A DNA stretch of 64,000 nt from Stella humosa. GTDB lineage: Bacteria; Pseudomonadota; Alphaproteobacteria; ATCC43930; Allostellaceae. Of this stretch, positions 18,022-27,222 are shown piece after piece. Position numbers and translations under genes: made by a program. Numbering within the stretch: position 1 is the stretch's first letter; every line of letters begins with the position of its first letter. The stretch is from assembly GCF_006738645.1 (NCBI RefSeq), contig NZ_AP019700.1, positions 1,190,001-1,254,000 on the forward strand, given 5' to 3'. The notes below the pieces were generated by a model. It worked only from the letters and a program-made list of their open reading frames with translations. It was not told the origin of the DNA and searched no databases.

Positions 18022-20364
18022 TCAGTTCGGCTCGCGATAGGGCATGCAGCCGGCCAGGCGGTCGTCGAGGCGGAGTTCGGCGCAGAAGGCGCTGGCCGCC
18101 GCCATCGTCTCGAACCGGCCGGCATAGATGCGCCAGCCGCGTTCGGCCGGCGACAGCGCCGCGTCGGCCGCGGCCGAGGTCAGCGCGCGCGGGTGGCGTT
18201 CCAGCAGCCGCTCCCACTCCCAGCGGGCCTGGGCCTCCGTCGATACCGTGCCGAGCCAGACGCGATAGTTGCGCGGGCCGCGGGCTGCCCGCCCGGGCTC
18301 GACGATCTCGGTCTGCAGGTTGGCATAGCCGCCCTGGCCGCGGCCGGGCGGCGGGCTTGCCATGGCCAGGTTCTGCGGCGGGGGCACGTAGCGGTCGGCG
18401 GCCAGCGACTGGCGCTCGGGCGGCAGCGGCGGCAGACGCATCCAGGCCGGCGGGGTCTGCGCCGGCGGCGGGCGCTGGGTGGTGCCGGACGGCGGATAGT
18501 TGGAGGGTGCCGGCTGATAGCCCGGCTGCGGCGCATAGGCCGGCGCCGGCGCGGACGTGCGCGGGGCGTAGGCCGGCGCCTGGTAGCTGGGGGGCTGGTA
18601 GCTGGGCGCCTGGTAGCTGGGCTGTTGGTAGGATGGCTGCTGATAGGCGGGCGGCTGGTAGTCGGGCTGTTGGTACGAGGGACGCGGGTAGTTCCGCTGC
18701 TCGTAGGCCGGCGGCTGGTAGCCCGCATCGGGATAGCGGCCGGCCGGCGGCGGCGGCTGGTAGGACTGCCGCGCATAGGCGGGCTGCTGCTGGTAGGCCT
18801 GGGACGGATAGGCCGGCGGCTGGTACGGCGCCGGCGGCGGTGCATAGGCCGGCGGCTGGTAACTCGGCTGCGATGAGGAGGGGCCGGGTAGTCGGCCGGG
18901 CGCCGGCACGGGCGCGGCGGGGGGCAGATCGGCCGGCACCGGCGCCGGGGAACGGCGGCGGCAACAGGCGCCGGGCGCGCGGGCGGCGGGGCGACGGCGG
19001 GACGTGCGGGTGCCGCGGTCGGTGGCGGTGCGGTCGGGGCGGCGGTCGATGGAGAGGCTGTCGATGGAACGGGGGGCGCCTGCGGCCGCGGCTCGCCGAC
19101 CTCTGCCCCGACCGACCGGAAGCCCGGGTCGCGGGTGCTGAAGATCGAGCGCCAGCCGGTATCGGAGCGGGACGGTGCCGGCGCGTTTGCCGGGCGCGGC
19201 GGTGGCGGTGCGGCCGGCAGGGCGGCCACCGCCTGTGGCGCCGGTCTGGCCGGCGGGGCGGCTCTGACACCGGCGGGGCGGCTGCCGGTGCCGGGGCACG
19301 ATCGCCACAGGCGCCAGGGGTGGCGGCTGTGGCGCGGCCAAAGGCGGCGGCGGGGCCGGCGTCGATTGAGGCGGGGCGAGCGTCAGCGGCAGGGCGGGCT
19401 CGATCGCCTCGGCGGGTGCCGTCGGCGCCTGGCCGCGGCCGGGCAGGATCGGCGGGGTGGCGGCGCGTGTTTCCGCCATCTCGCCCGAGGGCGGCGGGGC
19501 CGGCACCGGGCGCGGCGGCGGCGGCGCGGGACGCGGCGGCGGCACCACGGCGGCGACGGCCGGGGCCGGGCGGGGGCCGGCGGCGGTGGCGATGCGGTCG
19601 GCGCAGCGATCGGTGCCGGATCGGCTGCCGCCACGGATGGGGCGGGGCTGGCCGGTGGTGGCGACACGGCTGGTGGCAACACGGGCGTTGGCGGCGGTGG
19701 TGGAGCGGCGGCCGCCGGTGGGGTTGGCGGCGGTGCCGGCGGTGGCGGCGCGACAGGGGCCGGGCGGCGGCCACGGTCGGGGCGGTCGTCCCGGGTGGCG
19801 TCGGCGCCGCCTCCTTTTGCTTCTCGGCCAGGTGCTGGCGGGCGGCGGGCAGGCCGGCGGCGGCGGCCTGGCGCATCCATTTGTCCGACAGGTTGGGGTT
19901 GATGCCGCGATAGTCGCGATCGACCAGCAGCAGGGCCAGCAGGTACTGCGCCTGGGGGATGCCCTTCTCGGCCGCCAGCTCCAGCCACTTGGCCGCGGAA
20001 TCGAGGTCGCGGTTGGGGCCGAGCGCGCCGCGCGAATGGAGGATGCCGAGATTGTAGGCGGACTTGGCGTGGCCGGATTCCGCCGCACTCAGGTACCACT
20101 GGGCCGCACGCTGGGCACTTACCGGCACGCCGCGGCCCTTCTCGTAGATCAGGCCCAGGTTGAACTGGGCGGCGACGTCGCCCTGGCGGGCGATCGGCGT
20201 CCAGATCCGCACCGCCTCGGCGAAGTCGCCGCGGTCATAGGCGACGACGCCCTTCTCGAAGGCGGCGGATTCGGCATGGGCCGGCGGGGCGGGGCGGCCA
20301 GCAGCAAGGCCAGGGCGAGGGCCAGAGCCGGGGCGGCTGCGGGGCCGTGCGCATCATGCACCAT
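18022..20364 (-). pseudogene. Sel1-repeat plus SPOR-domain envelope protein, frame broken several times
   Basis: Pieces of one protein lie in different frames. At the 5' end an Ala/Leu signal-like segment (APALALALALLLAA) begins near 20364. The Sel1 frame, from about 20280, reads FAEAVRIWTPIARQGD then AAQFNLGLIYEKGRGVPVSA, giving three to four Sel1 repeats. A long Pro/Ala-rich linker follows, readable only by switching frames at least five times, then a YQPP-repeat tract and a clean C-terminal SPOR domain (NYRVWLGTVSTEAQARWEWE to GCMPYREPN). Sel1-SPOR proteins sit in the periplasm and bind denuded peptidoglycan at division sites. Both end domains are intact, so sequencing indels in C-rich tracts are a good alternative to true decay. 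The start overlaps ubiX. Confidence 0.75.
18490..18872 (-). repeat. Tyr-Gln-Pro-Pro coding repeat tract
   Basis: About 380 bases of degenerate 12-24 base repeats encode runs such as PSYQQPSYQAPSYQPPSYQA on the minus strand, inside the linker of the Sel1/SPOR gene. On the plus strand the unit appears as repeated CTGGTAG-containing blocks. Low-complexity linkers of this kind are flexible spacers between periplasmic domains. Confidence 0.8.
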
Positions 20365-20989
20365 CCTGGGTGGCGGCGCGGCGGAAGCGCCGCACCGGGG
20401 TGGAGCCGTCGTCCGGCGCCTCGCCCCAGCGGCGGACGAGGTCATGGTCGAGGTCGAGCAAGTCGAGCGCGCGGCCGACCGTGTGGTCGACCAGCTCGTC
20501 GATGCTGGCGGGACGGGCATAGAAGGCCGGCACCGGCGGCATGATCACCGCCCCCATCTCGGCCAGTTGGGTCATGGTGCGCAGGTGGCCGACATGCAGC
20601 GGCGTCTCGCGTACCAGCAGGATCAGGCGGCGGCGCTCCTTCAGCACCACGTCGGCCGCCCGCGACAGCAGGCCGGCGGTCACGCCCGAGGCGATCTCGC
20701 TCATGCTGCGCACCGAGCAGGGGGCGACGACCATGCCCAGCGTGCGGAACGAGCCGGACGAGATGGCCGCCCCCATGTCATCGGCCTTGTGGACCACGTC
20801 GGCCAGGGCATGCACGTCGGCCACCTTGCGCGCCATCTCGTAGGCCAGCGTCACCTCGGCCGACCGGGTCATCACCAAGTGGGTCTCGATCGGCGTATCG
20901 CGCAGCACTTCCAGCAGCCGCACCCCGTAGATGATTCCGGAGGCGCCGCTGATGCCGACGACGAGGCGGCGGTTCGTCAATGTCCTCAC
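20354..20989 (-). CDS. ubiX: UbiX family flavin prenyltransferase
   Basis: 211 residues. The N-terminus has the FMN-binding flavoprotein motif LVVGISGASGIIYGVRLLE, followed by ETHLVMTRSAEVTL, APCSVRSMSEIASGV and RLILLVRETPLHVGHLR, which are diagnostic for UbiX/Pad1. The enzyme attaches a dimethylallyl group to FMN to make the prenylated flavin used by UbiD-type decarboxylases, needed in ubiquinone synthesis or aromatic acid decarboxylation. No ubiD gene is in the window. It is transcribed away from the M81 hydrolase cluster across a 171-base gap. Confidence 0.93.
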   Translation of the reverse strand: MRTLTNRRLVVGISGASGIIYGVRLLEVLRDTPIETHLVMTRSAEVTLAYEMARKVADVHALADVVHKADDMGAAISSGSFRTLGMVVAPCSVRSMSEIASGVTAGLLSRAADVVLKERRRLILLVRETPLHVGHLRTMTQLAEMGAVIMPPVPAFYARPASIDELVDHTVGRALDLLDLDHDLVRRWGEAPDDGSTPVRRFRRAATQDGA

Positions 20990-21160
20990 GCTTCCGATGG
21001 TTGGCGGCTGCGACGAATGTTGCGCGTGAGCCCGCCAGCGTCAAGCGAGCCGCCTTCGCTCTTGCCCGTCGCATCCCGTCGCCGGACCATGATAGCGTTC
21101 TCATTCCGCCTTTCGCGGCGCCGTCCGCGGCTGCCCCCTCCGATCGAGAGACCCCTGCCG

Positions 21161-22615
21161 ATGAAGTGCTTCACCGCCTCCCTGGGTACGGAGACGAACA
21201 CCTTCTCGCCCATGCCGACCAGCCTGCGCAGCTTCACCGAGAACTTCTATGCCCGGCCGGGCGAGCACCCCGACCGGCCGACCAACTGCACCTCGCCGCT
21301 CTGGGCCGCGCGCAAGCGGGCCCAGACCAAGGGCTGGACGGTGGTCGAGGGCTCCTGCTCCTTCGCCCAGCCGGCCGGGACCACGGTGCGCCGGGCCTAC
21401 GAGGAGCTGCGCGACGAGATCCTGGAGCAGTTGAAGGCGGCGATGCCGGTCGACATCGTGCTGATGGGCCTGCACGGCGCCATGGTGGCGGACGGCTATG
21501 ACGACTGCGAGGGCGACCTGTTGGCGCGCATCCGCGCCATCGTCGGCCCGGGCGTGCCGATCGGCTGCGAGCTCGACCCGCACTGCCACCTGACGCAGCA
21601 GCGCCTGGAGGCTACCGACGTCATCATCACCTACAAGGAATTCCCCCACACCGACTTCGTCGAGCGTGGCGAGGAACTGGCCGACATCATTGAGGCGATG
21701 GCGCTGGGGAAGGTGAAGCCGGTCAGCTCGGTCTTCGACTGCCGCATGATCAACAGCTTCCCGACCTCGCGCCAGCCGATGCGCGGCTTCGTCGACCGGA
21801 TCATGGCCATGGAGGGGAAGGACGGCATCCTGTCGATCTCCGTCGCGCACTGCTTCCCCTATGCCGACGTGCCCGAGATGGGGACGAAGGTCCTGGTGGT
21901 GACCGATGACCGCAAGGAATTCGGCGACGCGCTGGCAGAGAAGCTGGGCCGTGAGCTGTGGGACCTGCGCGACGAGGTGCGGCCGCCGTTCCTCACCATC
22001 GACGAGGCGCTGGACCGCGGCGTCGCCCGCAACCAGGGGCTGGTCGTCATCGCCGACCCGTCCGACAACCCGGGCGGCGGCGCCCCCAGCGATTCCACCT
22101 TCGTGCTGAAGCGCATGATGGAGCGCGGCATCACGGATGCTGCCATCGGCGGCTTCTGGGACCCGGTCGCCGTCCGCCTCTGCTTCGATGCTGGGGAGGG
22201 GGCGCGCTTCAACCTGCGCTTCGGCGGCAAGATCGGCCCCACCTCGGGCGACCCGATCGACGCGATGGTGACGGTGACCAAGCTCGTTCCCGACGCGCGC
22301 ATGGACTATTGCGGCACCGTGGTCTTCCTGGGCGACGCGGCGGCCATCGACGTCGACGGCATCTCGGTCGTCCTCATCACAAACCGGCAGCAGTGCAAGA
22401 GCCGGGGCATGTTCACCAACCTCGGCATCGACCTGGCGACCAAGCGGATCGCGGTGGTCAAGTCGACCAACCACTTCTTCGCCGAGTTCGGCCCGATCGC
22501 CGAGGAGGTGCTGTACACCGACGCGCCGGGCGCCATCCCGCGCGACTTCACCAAGATCCCCTATACCCGCATCCCGCGGCCGATCTGGCCGCTGGACGAG
22601 AATCCCTGGTCCTGA
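21161..22615 (+). CDS. M81 (MlrC-type) hydrolase, copy 1 of 4
   Basis: 484 residues of the MlrC family (DUF1485 N-terminal, MlrC C-terminal domain). It begins MKCFTASLGTETNTFSPMPT and carries VLMGLHGAMVADGYDDCEGD, the candidate zinc motif ELDPHCHLT, YKEFPHTDFVERGEEL and STNHFFAEFGPIAEEVLYTD. The founding member, MlrC of Sphingomonas, is a zinc peptidase that cleaves linear microcystin products; most relatives have unknown substrates. ATG at 21161 starts the conserved region. It heads a run of four paralogs and is divergent from ubiX. The spacing to copy 2 is 22 bases, including a GGGGAGG ribosome site. Confidence 0.88.
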   Translation: MKCFTASLGTETNTFSPMPTSLRSFTENFYARPGEHPDRPTNCTSPLWAARKRAQTKGWTVVEGSCSFAQPAGTTVRRAYEELRDEILEQLKAAMPVDIVLMGLHGAMVADGYDDCEGDLLARIRAIVGPGVPIGCELDPHCHLTQQRLEATDVIITYKEFPHTDFVERGEELADIIEAMALGKVKPVSSVFDCRMINSFPTSRQPMRGFVDRIMAMEGKDGILSISVAHCFPYADVPEMGTKVLVVTDDRKEFGDALAEKLGRELWDLRDEVRPPFLTIDEALDRGVARNQGLVVIADPSDNPGGGAPSDSTFVLKRMMERGITDAAIGGFWDPVAVRLCFDAGEGARFNLRFGGKIGPTSGDPIDAMVTVTKLVPDARMDYCGTVVFLGDAAAIDVDGISVVLITNRQQCKSRGMFTNLGIDLATKRIAVVKSTNHFFAEFGPIAEEVLYTDAPGAIPRDFTKIPYTRIPRPIWPLDENPWS

Positions 22616-22637
22616 CGGCAAGGGGAGGCCGACGACG

Positions 22638-24107
22638 ATGCGCTGCTTCACCGCCTCGCTGGGCACCGAGACAAACACCTTCTCGCCGATGCTGACCAGC
22701 AAGCAGGATTTCCTCGACGAGTTCTATGCGCCCGCCGGCCAGCACCCGGACCGGCCGACGCTGTTCGCCGGGCCGCTGTGGGCGGCGCGCAAGCGCATCG
22801 CCACCAAGGGCTGGACGGTGATCGAGGGCACCTGCGCCTTCGCGCAGCCGGCCGGCATCACGACGCGGGCGGCCTATGAGGATCTGCGCGACGAGATCCT
22901 GGGCCAGCTCAAGGCCGCCCTGCCGGTCGACATGGTGCTGATGGGCCTGCACGGCGCCATGGTGGCCGACGGCTATGACGACTGCGAGGGCGACCTGCTG
23001 GCCCGCATCCGCGACATCGTCGGGCCGAAGGTGGCGATCGGGGCGGAACTCGACCCGCACTGCCACCTGACGAAGCAGCGGCTGGCCGCGACCGACGTCA
23101 TCATCTGCTTCAAGGAGTTCCCGCATATCGACTTCGTCGAGCGCGGCGAGGAGCTGGCGGACGTGATCGAGGCGGTGGCGGCGGGCCGGGTGAAGCCGGT
23201 GGCGTCCGTGTTCGACTGCCGCATGATCAACCTCTACCCCACCACGCGTCAGCCGATGCGCGGGCTGGTCGACCGCATCAAGGCGATGGAGGGGAAGGAC
23301 GGCATCCTCACCATCTCGATCGCGCACGGCTTCCCCTATGCCGACGTGCCCGAGATCGGCACCCGCGTCGTCGTCTATACCGACGACGGCAAGCCCTTCG
23401 GCGACGCACTGGCCGAGAAGATTGGCCGCGAGCTGTGGGACCTGCGCGACGAGGCCTATCCGCCCGTGTTGTCGATCGACGATGCACTCGACCGCGCGGT
23501 CGCCCGCAACCAGGGCCTGGTCGTCATCACCGACCCGTCCGACAATGCCGGCGGCGGGGCGCCCGGCGATTCCACCTTCGTCCTGCGGCGGATGCTGGAG
23601 CGGCGGATCGAGGGCGGCGCCTTCGGCCCGATCTGGGACCCGGTGGCGGTGCGCATGTGCTTCAACGCGGGCGAGGGCACCCGCTTCCAGCTCCGCTTCG
23701 GCGGCAAGATGGGCCTGGGCTCCGGCGACCCGATTGACGCGATGGTGACGGTGACGAAGCTGGTGCGCGACGCCACCCAAACCTTCGGCGACGCGCTGGC
23801 GCCCTTGGGCGATGCCGCCGCGATCGAGGTCGAGGGCATCGCCGTGGTCCTGACCACCAACCGGCAGCAGGCCTTCGGCACCGACCTTTTCACCAACCTC
23901 GGCATCGACCTGGCCCGCCGCCGCGTCTGCGCGGTCAAGTCGACCAACCATTTCTACGCCTCCTACAGCCGCATGGCCGAGGAGGTGCTGTACACCGGCG
24001 CGCCCGGCAGCCTGACGCTGGACTTCGCGTCGATCCCCTATACCCGCATCCAGCGGCCGATCTGGCCGCTCGACCAGAACCCCTGGAACCAGGACCGCCC
24101 GTCATGA
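22638..24107 (+). CDS. M81 (MlrC-type) hydrolase, copy 2 of 4
   Basis: 489 residues, collinear with copy 1: MRCFTASLGTETNTFSPMLT at the start, VLMGLHGAMVADGYDDCEGD, ELDPHCHLTKQRL, FKEFPHIDFVERGEEL, and STNHFYASYSRMAEEVLYTG near the end. Differences concentrate in the C-terminal third, for instance TQTFGDALAPLGDAAAIEVE where copy 1 differs, suggesting changed substrate specificity. Its stop overlaps the ATG of copy 3 by four bases, so the two are translationally coupled. Substrate unknown; probably a cytoplasmic metal-dependent amidase or peptidase because no signal peptide is present. Confidence 0.88.
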   Translation: MRCFTASLGTETNTFSPMLTSKQDFLDEFYAPAGQHPDRPTLFAGPLWAARKRIATKGWTVIEGTCAFAQPAGITTRAAYEDLRDEILGQLKAALPVDMVLMGLHGAMVADGYDDCEGDLLARIRDIVGPKVAIGAELDPHCHLTKQRLAATDVIICFKEFPHIDFVERGEELADVIEAVAAGRVKPVASVFDCRMINLYPTTRQPMRGLVDRIKAMEGKDGILTISIAHGFPYADVPEIGTRVVVYTDDGKPFGDALAEKIGRELWDLRDEAYPPVLSIDDALDRAVARNQGLVVITDPSDNAGGGAPGDSTFVLRRMLERRIEGGAFGPIWDPVAVRMCFNAGEGTRFQLRFGGKMGLGSGDPIDAMVTVTKLVRDATQTFGDALAPLGDAAAIEVEGIAVVLTTNRQQAFGTDLFTNLGIDLARRRVCAVKSTNHFYASYSRMAEEVLYTGAPGSLTLDFASIPYTRIQRPIWPLDQNPWNQDRPS

Positions 24108-25561
24108 AGTGCTTCACCGCCTCGTTCGGCACCGAGACCAACACCTTCTCGCCGATGCTGACCAGCCGGCAGAGCTTCGAGGAGGATTTCTACGCGCCCC
24201 CCGGCCAGCACCCGGACCGGCCGACGCTCTGCACCGGCCCGCTCTGGGCCGCCCGCCAGCGCATCGCGTCCAAGGGCTGGACGGTGGTCGAGGGCTCCTG
24301 CTCCTTCGCCCAGCCGGCCGGCATCCTGGTGCGCAAGGATTACGAGGCGATGCGCGACGAGATCCTGGAGCAGTTGAAGGCGGCACTGCCGGTCGACATC
24401 GTGCTGATGGGCCTGCATGGCGCCATGGTGGCCGATGGCTATGACGACTGCGAGGGCGACATCCTGGCCCGCATCCGCGAGATCGTCGGGCCGAAGGTGC
24501 CGGTCGGCTGCGAGCTCGACCCGCACTGCCACCTGACGGAAAAGCGGGTGGCCGCCGCCGACGTCATCATCTGCTTCAAGGAGTTCCCCCACACCGACTT
24601 CGTCGAGCGTGGCGAGGAACTGGCCGACCTCATCGAGGCGATGGCGCTGGGCCGGGTCAAGCCCGTGCAGTCCGTCTTCGACTGCCGCATGGTGAACAGC
24701 TTTCCCACCTCGCGCGAGCCGATGCGCAGCTTCGTCGACCGCATCATGGCGATGGAAGGCAAGGACGGCATCCTCTCCATCTCCATCGCCCACTGCTTCC
24801 CCTATGCCGACGTGCCCGAGATGGGCACCCGCGTGCTGGTCGTCACCGACGACCAGAAGGCCAAGGGCGACGCCCTGGCGGAAAAGCTCGGCCGCGAGCT
24901 GTGGGACCTGCGCAACGAGGTGCGCCCGCCCTTCCTCTCCATCGACGAGGCGCTCGACAAGGCCAGCGCCCGCAATGACGGCCTGGTCGTCATCGCCGAC
25001 CCGTCCGACAATGCCGGCGGCGGGGCGGCGGGCGATTCCACCTATGTCCTGAAGCGGATGATGGAGCGCGGCATCACGGACGCCGCCTTCGGCCCGATCT
25101 GGGACCCGGTGGCCGTGCGCATGTGCTTCAACGCGGGCGAGGGCACGCGCTTCCAGCTCCGCTTCGGCGGCAAGATGGCGGCCACGTCCGGCGATCCGAT
25201 CGACGCCATGGTGACGGTGACGAAGCTGGTGCGCAACGCCACCCAGACCTTCGGCAAGGCGCTGTCGAACATCGGCGACGCGGCCGCGATCGAGGTCGAC
25301 GGCATCGCCATCGTCCTGATCGACAACCGCACCCAGGCGCTGGGCAGCGACCTGTTTTCGAACCTCGGCATCGACCTCGCGACCAAGCGGCTCTGCGTCG
25401 TCAAGTCGACCAACCACTTCTACGCCTCTTTCAGCAAGGTGGCGCAGGAGGTGCTGTACATGGACGCCCCCGGCCCCCTACCGCGCGACTTCCTGCGCCT
25501 GCCCTATACCCGCGTGCAGCGGCCGAAATGGCCGATGGATGCCGACCCGTGGGCGGCGTGA
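24104..25561 (+). CDS. M81 (MlrC-type) hydrolase, copy 3 of 4
   Basis: 485 residues, again collinear with its neighbours: MKCFTASFGTETNTFSPMLT, VLMGLHGAMVADGYDDCEGD, ELDPHCHLTEKRV, FKEFPHTDFVERGEEL and STNHFYASFSKVAQEVLYMD. It shares features with both copy 1 (SVFDCRM-NSFPTSR region) and copy 2 (TQTFGKAL-IGDAAAIEVDG region), as expected of serial duplication, possibly with gene conversion. It is coupled to copy 2 by a four-base overlap. A 201-base gap with a long palindromic element separates it from copy 4. Confidence 0.88.
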   Translation: MKCFTASFGTETNTFSPMLTSRQSFEEDFYAPPGQHPDRPTLCTGPLWAARQRIASKGWTVVEGSCSFAQPAGILVRKDYEAMRDEILEQLKAALPVDIVLMGLHGAMVADGYDDCEGDILARIREIVGPKVPVGCELDPHCHLTEKRVAAADVIICFKEFPHTDFVERGEELADLIEAMALGRVKPVQSVFDCRMVNSFPTSREPMRSFVDRIMAMEGKDGILSISIAHCFPYADVPEMGTRVLVVTDDQKAKGDALAEKLGRELWDLRNEVRPPFLSIDEALDKASARNDGLVVIADPSDNAGGGAAGDSTYVLKRMMERGITDAAFGPIWDPVAVRMCFNAGEGTRFQLRFGGKMAATSGDPIDAMVTVTKLVRNATQTFGKALSNIGDAAAIEVDGIAIVLIDNRTQALGSDLFSNLGIDLATKRLCVVKSTNHFYASFSKVAQEVLYMDAPGPLPRDFLRLPYTRVQRPKWPMDADPWAA

Positions 25562-25581
25562 CGGCATGACCGCCGCTGCGT

Positions 25582-25713
25582 CCCTCGACTGCTCACGCCG
25601 CTCCGCGGCGCTGCGCGCTCGGGATGAGGGGGGCGGAAACCGGCGCCGACGATGGTGGAGCGAACGGACCATCCTCACCCCGAGCGCGGGAGCGCAGCGA
25701 GCAGTCGAGGGCG
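25582..25713. repeat. Long imperfect palindrome (REP/MITE-like) between M81 copies 3 and 4
   Basis: The left arm, about 25582-25630, starts CCCTCGACTGCTC and ends GCGCTCGGGATGAGGG; the right arm, about 25672-25713, starts CCTCACCCCGAGCGCG and ends GAGCAGTCGAGGG, its reverse complement with small gaps. A smaller dyad (GATGGT...ACCATC) sits in the middle. The layout is that of the repeated extragenic palindromes common in alphaproteobacteria. In RNA it would fold into a cruciform-like stem and could lower readthrough into copy 4. Confidence 0.65.
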
Positions 25714-25762
25714 CACCGGCCCCGCCCAACCCTCCCGTCTCTACATCCTGAAAGCTGACCCG

Positions 25763-27217
25763 ATGCGCTGCTTCACGGCCTCCCTGGGGGCGGAGACCAA
25801 TACCTTCTCGCCGATGCTGACCAGCCGCGACGGCTATCGCGAGCGCCTGCATGTCGGCCCGGGCGAGCATCCCGAGCGGCCGACGCTCTATGCGGCACCG
25901 CTATGGGTCGCGCGCCAGCGGGCGAAGACCAAGGGCTGGGACGTGGTCGAGGGCTCGTGCTTCGCCGCCAACCCGGCCGGCAACACGGTCCGCCGAGACT
26001 ATGAGGCGATGCGCGACGAGATCCTGGCCGAGCTGCGGGCCGCCATGCCGGTCGACATCGTCCTGATGGGCCTGCACGGCGCCATGGTGGCCGACGGCTA
26101 TGACGATTGCGAGGGCGACCTGCTGTCGCGCATCCGCGAGATCGTCGGGCCGAAGGTGCCGGTCGGCGTCGAGCTCGACCCGCATTGCCACCTGACGAGG
26201 CAACGCGTCGCCGCGTCCGACGTCATCATCTGCTACAAGGAATTCCCCCACACCGACACGGTCGCCCGGGCCGAGGAGCTGGCCGACATCATCGAGGCCC
26301 AGGCGCTGGGCCAGGTGAAGCCGGTCATGTCGGTCTTCGACATGCGCATGCTGAACGGCTTCCCGACCTCGCGCCAGCCGATGCGCGGCTTCGTCGACAA
26401 GATCATGTCCATGGAGGGCAAGGACGGCATCCTCTCCATCTCCGTCGCGCACGGCTTCGGCTATGGCGACGTGCCCGAGGTGGGGGCGAAGATGCTGGTC
26501 GTCACCGACGACCGGAAAGAGTTTGGCGATGCCCTGGCCGAGAAGCTGGGCCGCGAGCTGTGGGACCTGCGCGACGAGTTGCGCCCGCCGGCGCTCTCGA
26601 TCGACGAGGCGCTGGACCGCGGCACAGCACGCAACCAGGGCACCGTCGTCGTCGCCGATGGCGCGGACAATGCCGGCGGCGGGGCGGGCGGCGACAGCAC
26701 CTTCATCCTGCGCCGCATGATGGAGCGCGGCATCACCGAGGCGGCCCTGGGCCCCATCTGGGATCCGGTCGCCGTGCGCATGTGCTTCAACGCGGGCGAG
26801 GGGACCAGCTTCCAGCTCCGCTTCGGCGGCAAGGTGGCCGTCACCTCCGGCCAGCCGATCGACGCACGGGTGACGGTGCTGAAGCTGGTGCGCGGCATGA
26901 CCCAGACCTTCGCGGGCGAGCTGCGCTCGGTCGGCGATGCGGCCGCCATCGACGTCGACGGCATCGCCGTGGTGCTGATCAGCACGCGGTTGCAGGCGCT
27001 GGGCACCGACCTCTTCACCAACCTCGGCATCGACCTGGCCCAGCGGCGCATCGTCGTGGTGAAGTCGACCAACCACTTCTTCGCCGCCTTCGGCCCGATC
27101 GCCGAGGAGGTGCTCTACACCAGCGCGCCCGGCCCGCTGCCGCGCGACCTGCGCACGCTGCCCTACAAGAAACTGCCGCGGCCGATCTGGCCGTTCGACG
27201 AGAACCCGTGGAAGTGA
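25763..27217 (+). CDS. M81 (MlrC-type) hydrolase, copy 4 of 4
   Basis: 484 residues from ATG at 25763; the frame extends upstream through the palindromic element but conservation begins here. It starts MRCFTASLGAETNTFSPMLT and has VLMGLHGAMVADGYDDCEGD, ELDPHCHLTRQRV, YKEFPHTDTVARAEEL and STNHFFAAFGPIAEEVLYTS. It is the most divergent copy: AETN replaces TETN, SVFDMRMLNGF replaces SVFDCRM and VADGADNAGGG replaces the ADPSDN loop. The PLP-dependent enzyme gene follows after six bases, so this copy and that enzyme are probably one functional pair. Confidence 0.88.
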   Translation: MRCFTASLGAETNTFSPMLTSRDGYRERLHVGPGEHPERPTLYAAPLWVARQRAKTKGWDVVEGSCFAANPAGNTVRRDYEAMRDEILAELRAAMPVDIVLMGLHGAMVADGYDDCEGDLLSRIREIVGPKVPVGVELDPHCHLTRQRVAASDVIICYKEFPHTDTVARAEELADIIEAQALGQVKPVMSVFDMRMLNGFPTSRQPMRGFVDKIMSMEGKDGILSISVAHGFGYGDVPEVGAKMLVVTDDRKEFGDALAEKLGRELWDLRDELRPPALSIDEALDRGTARNQGTVVVADGADNAGGGAGGDSTFILRRMMERGITEAALGPIWDPVAVRMCFNAGEGTSFQLRFGGKVAVTSGQPIDARVTVLKLVRGMTQTFAGELRSVGDAAAIDVDGIAVVLISTRLQALGTDLFTNLGIDLAQRRIVVVKSTNHFFAAFGPIAEEVLYTSAPGPLPRDLRTLPYKKLPRPIWPFDENPWK

Positions 27218-27222
27218 CGCCC

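Noticed and set aside
18490-18872. Possible CRISPR array in the regularly repeated CTGGTAG blocks
   Set aside because: Repeats are short, contiguous and coding (YQPP), with no unique spacers and no cas genes.
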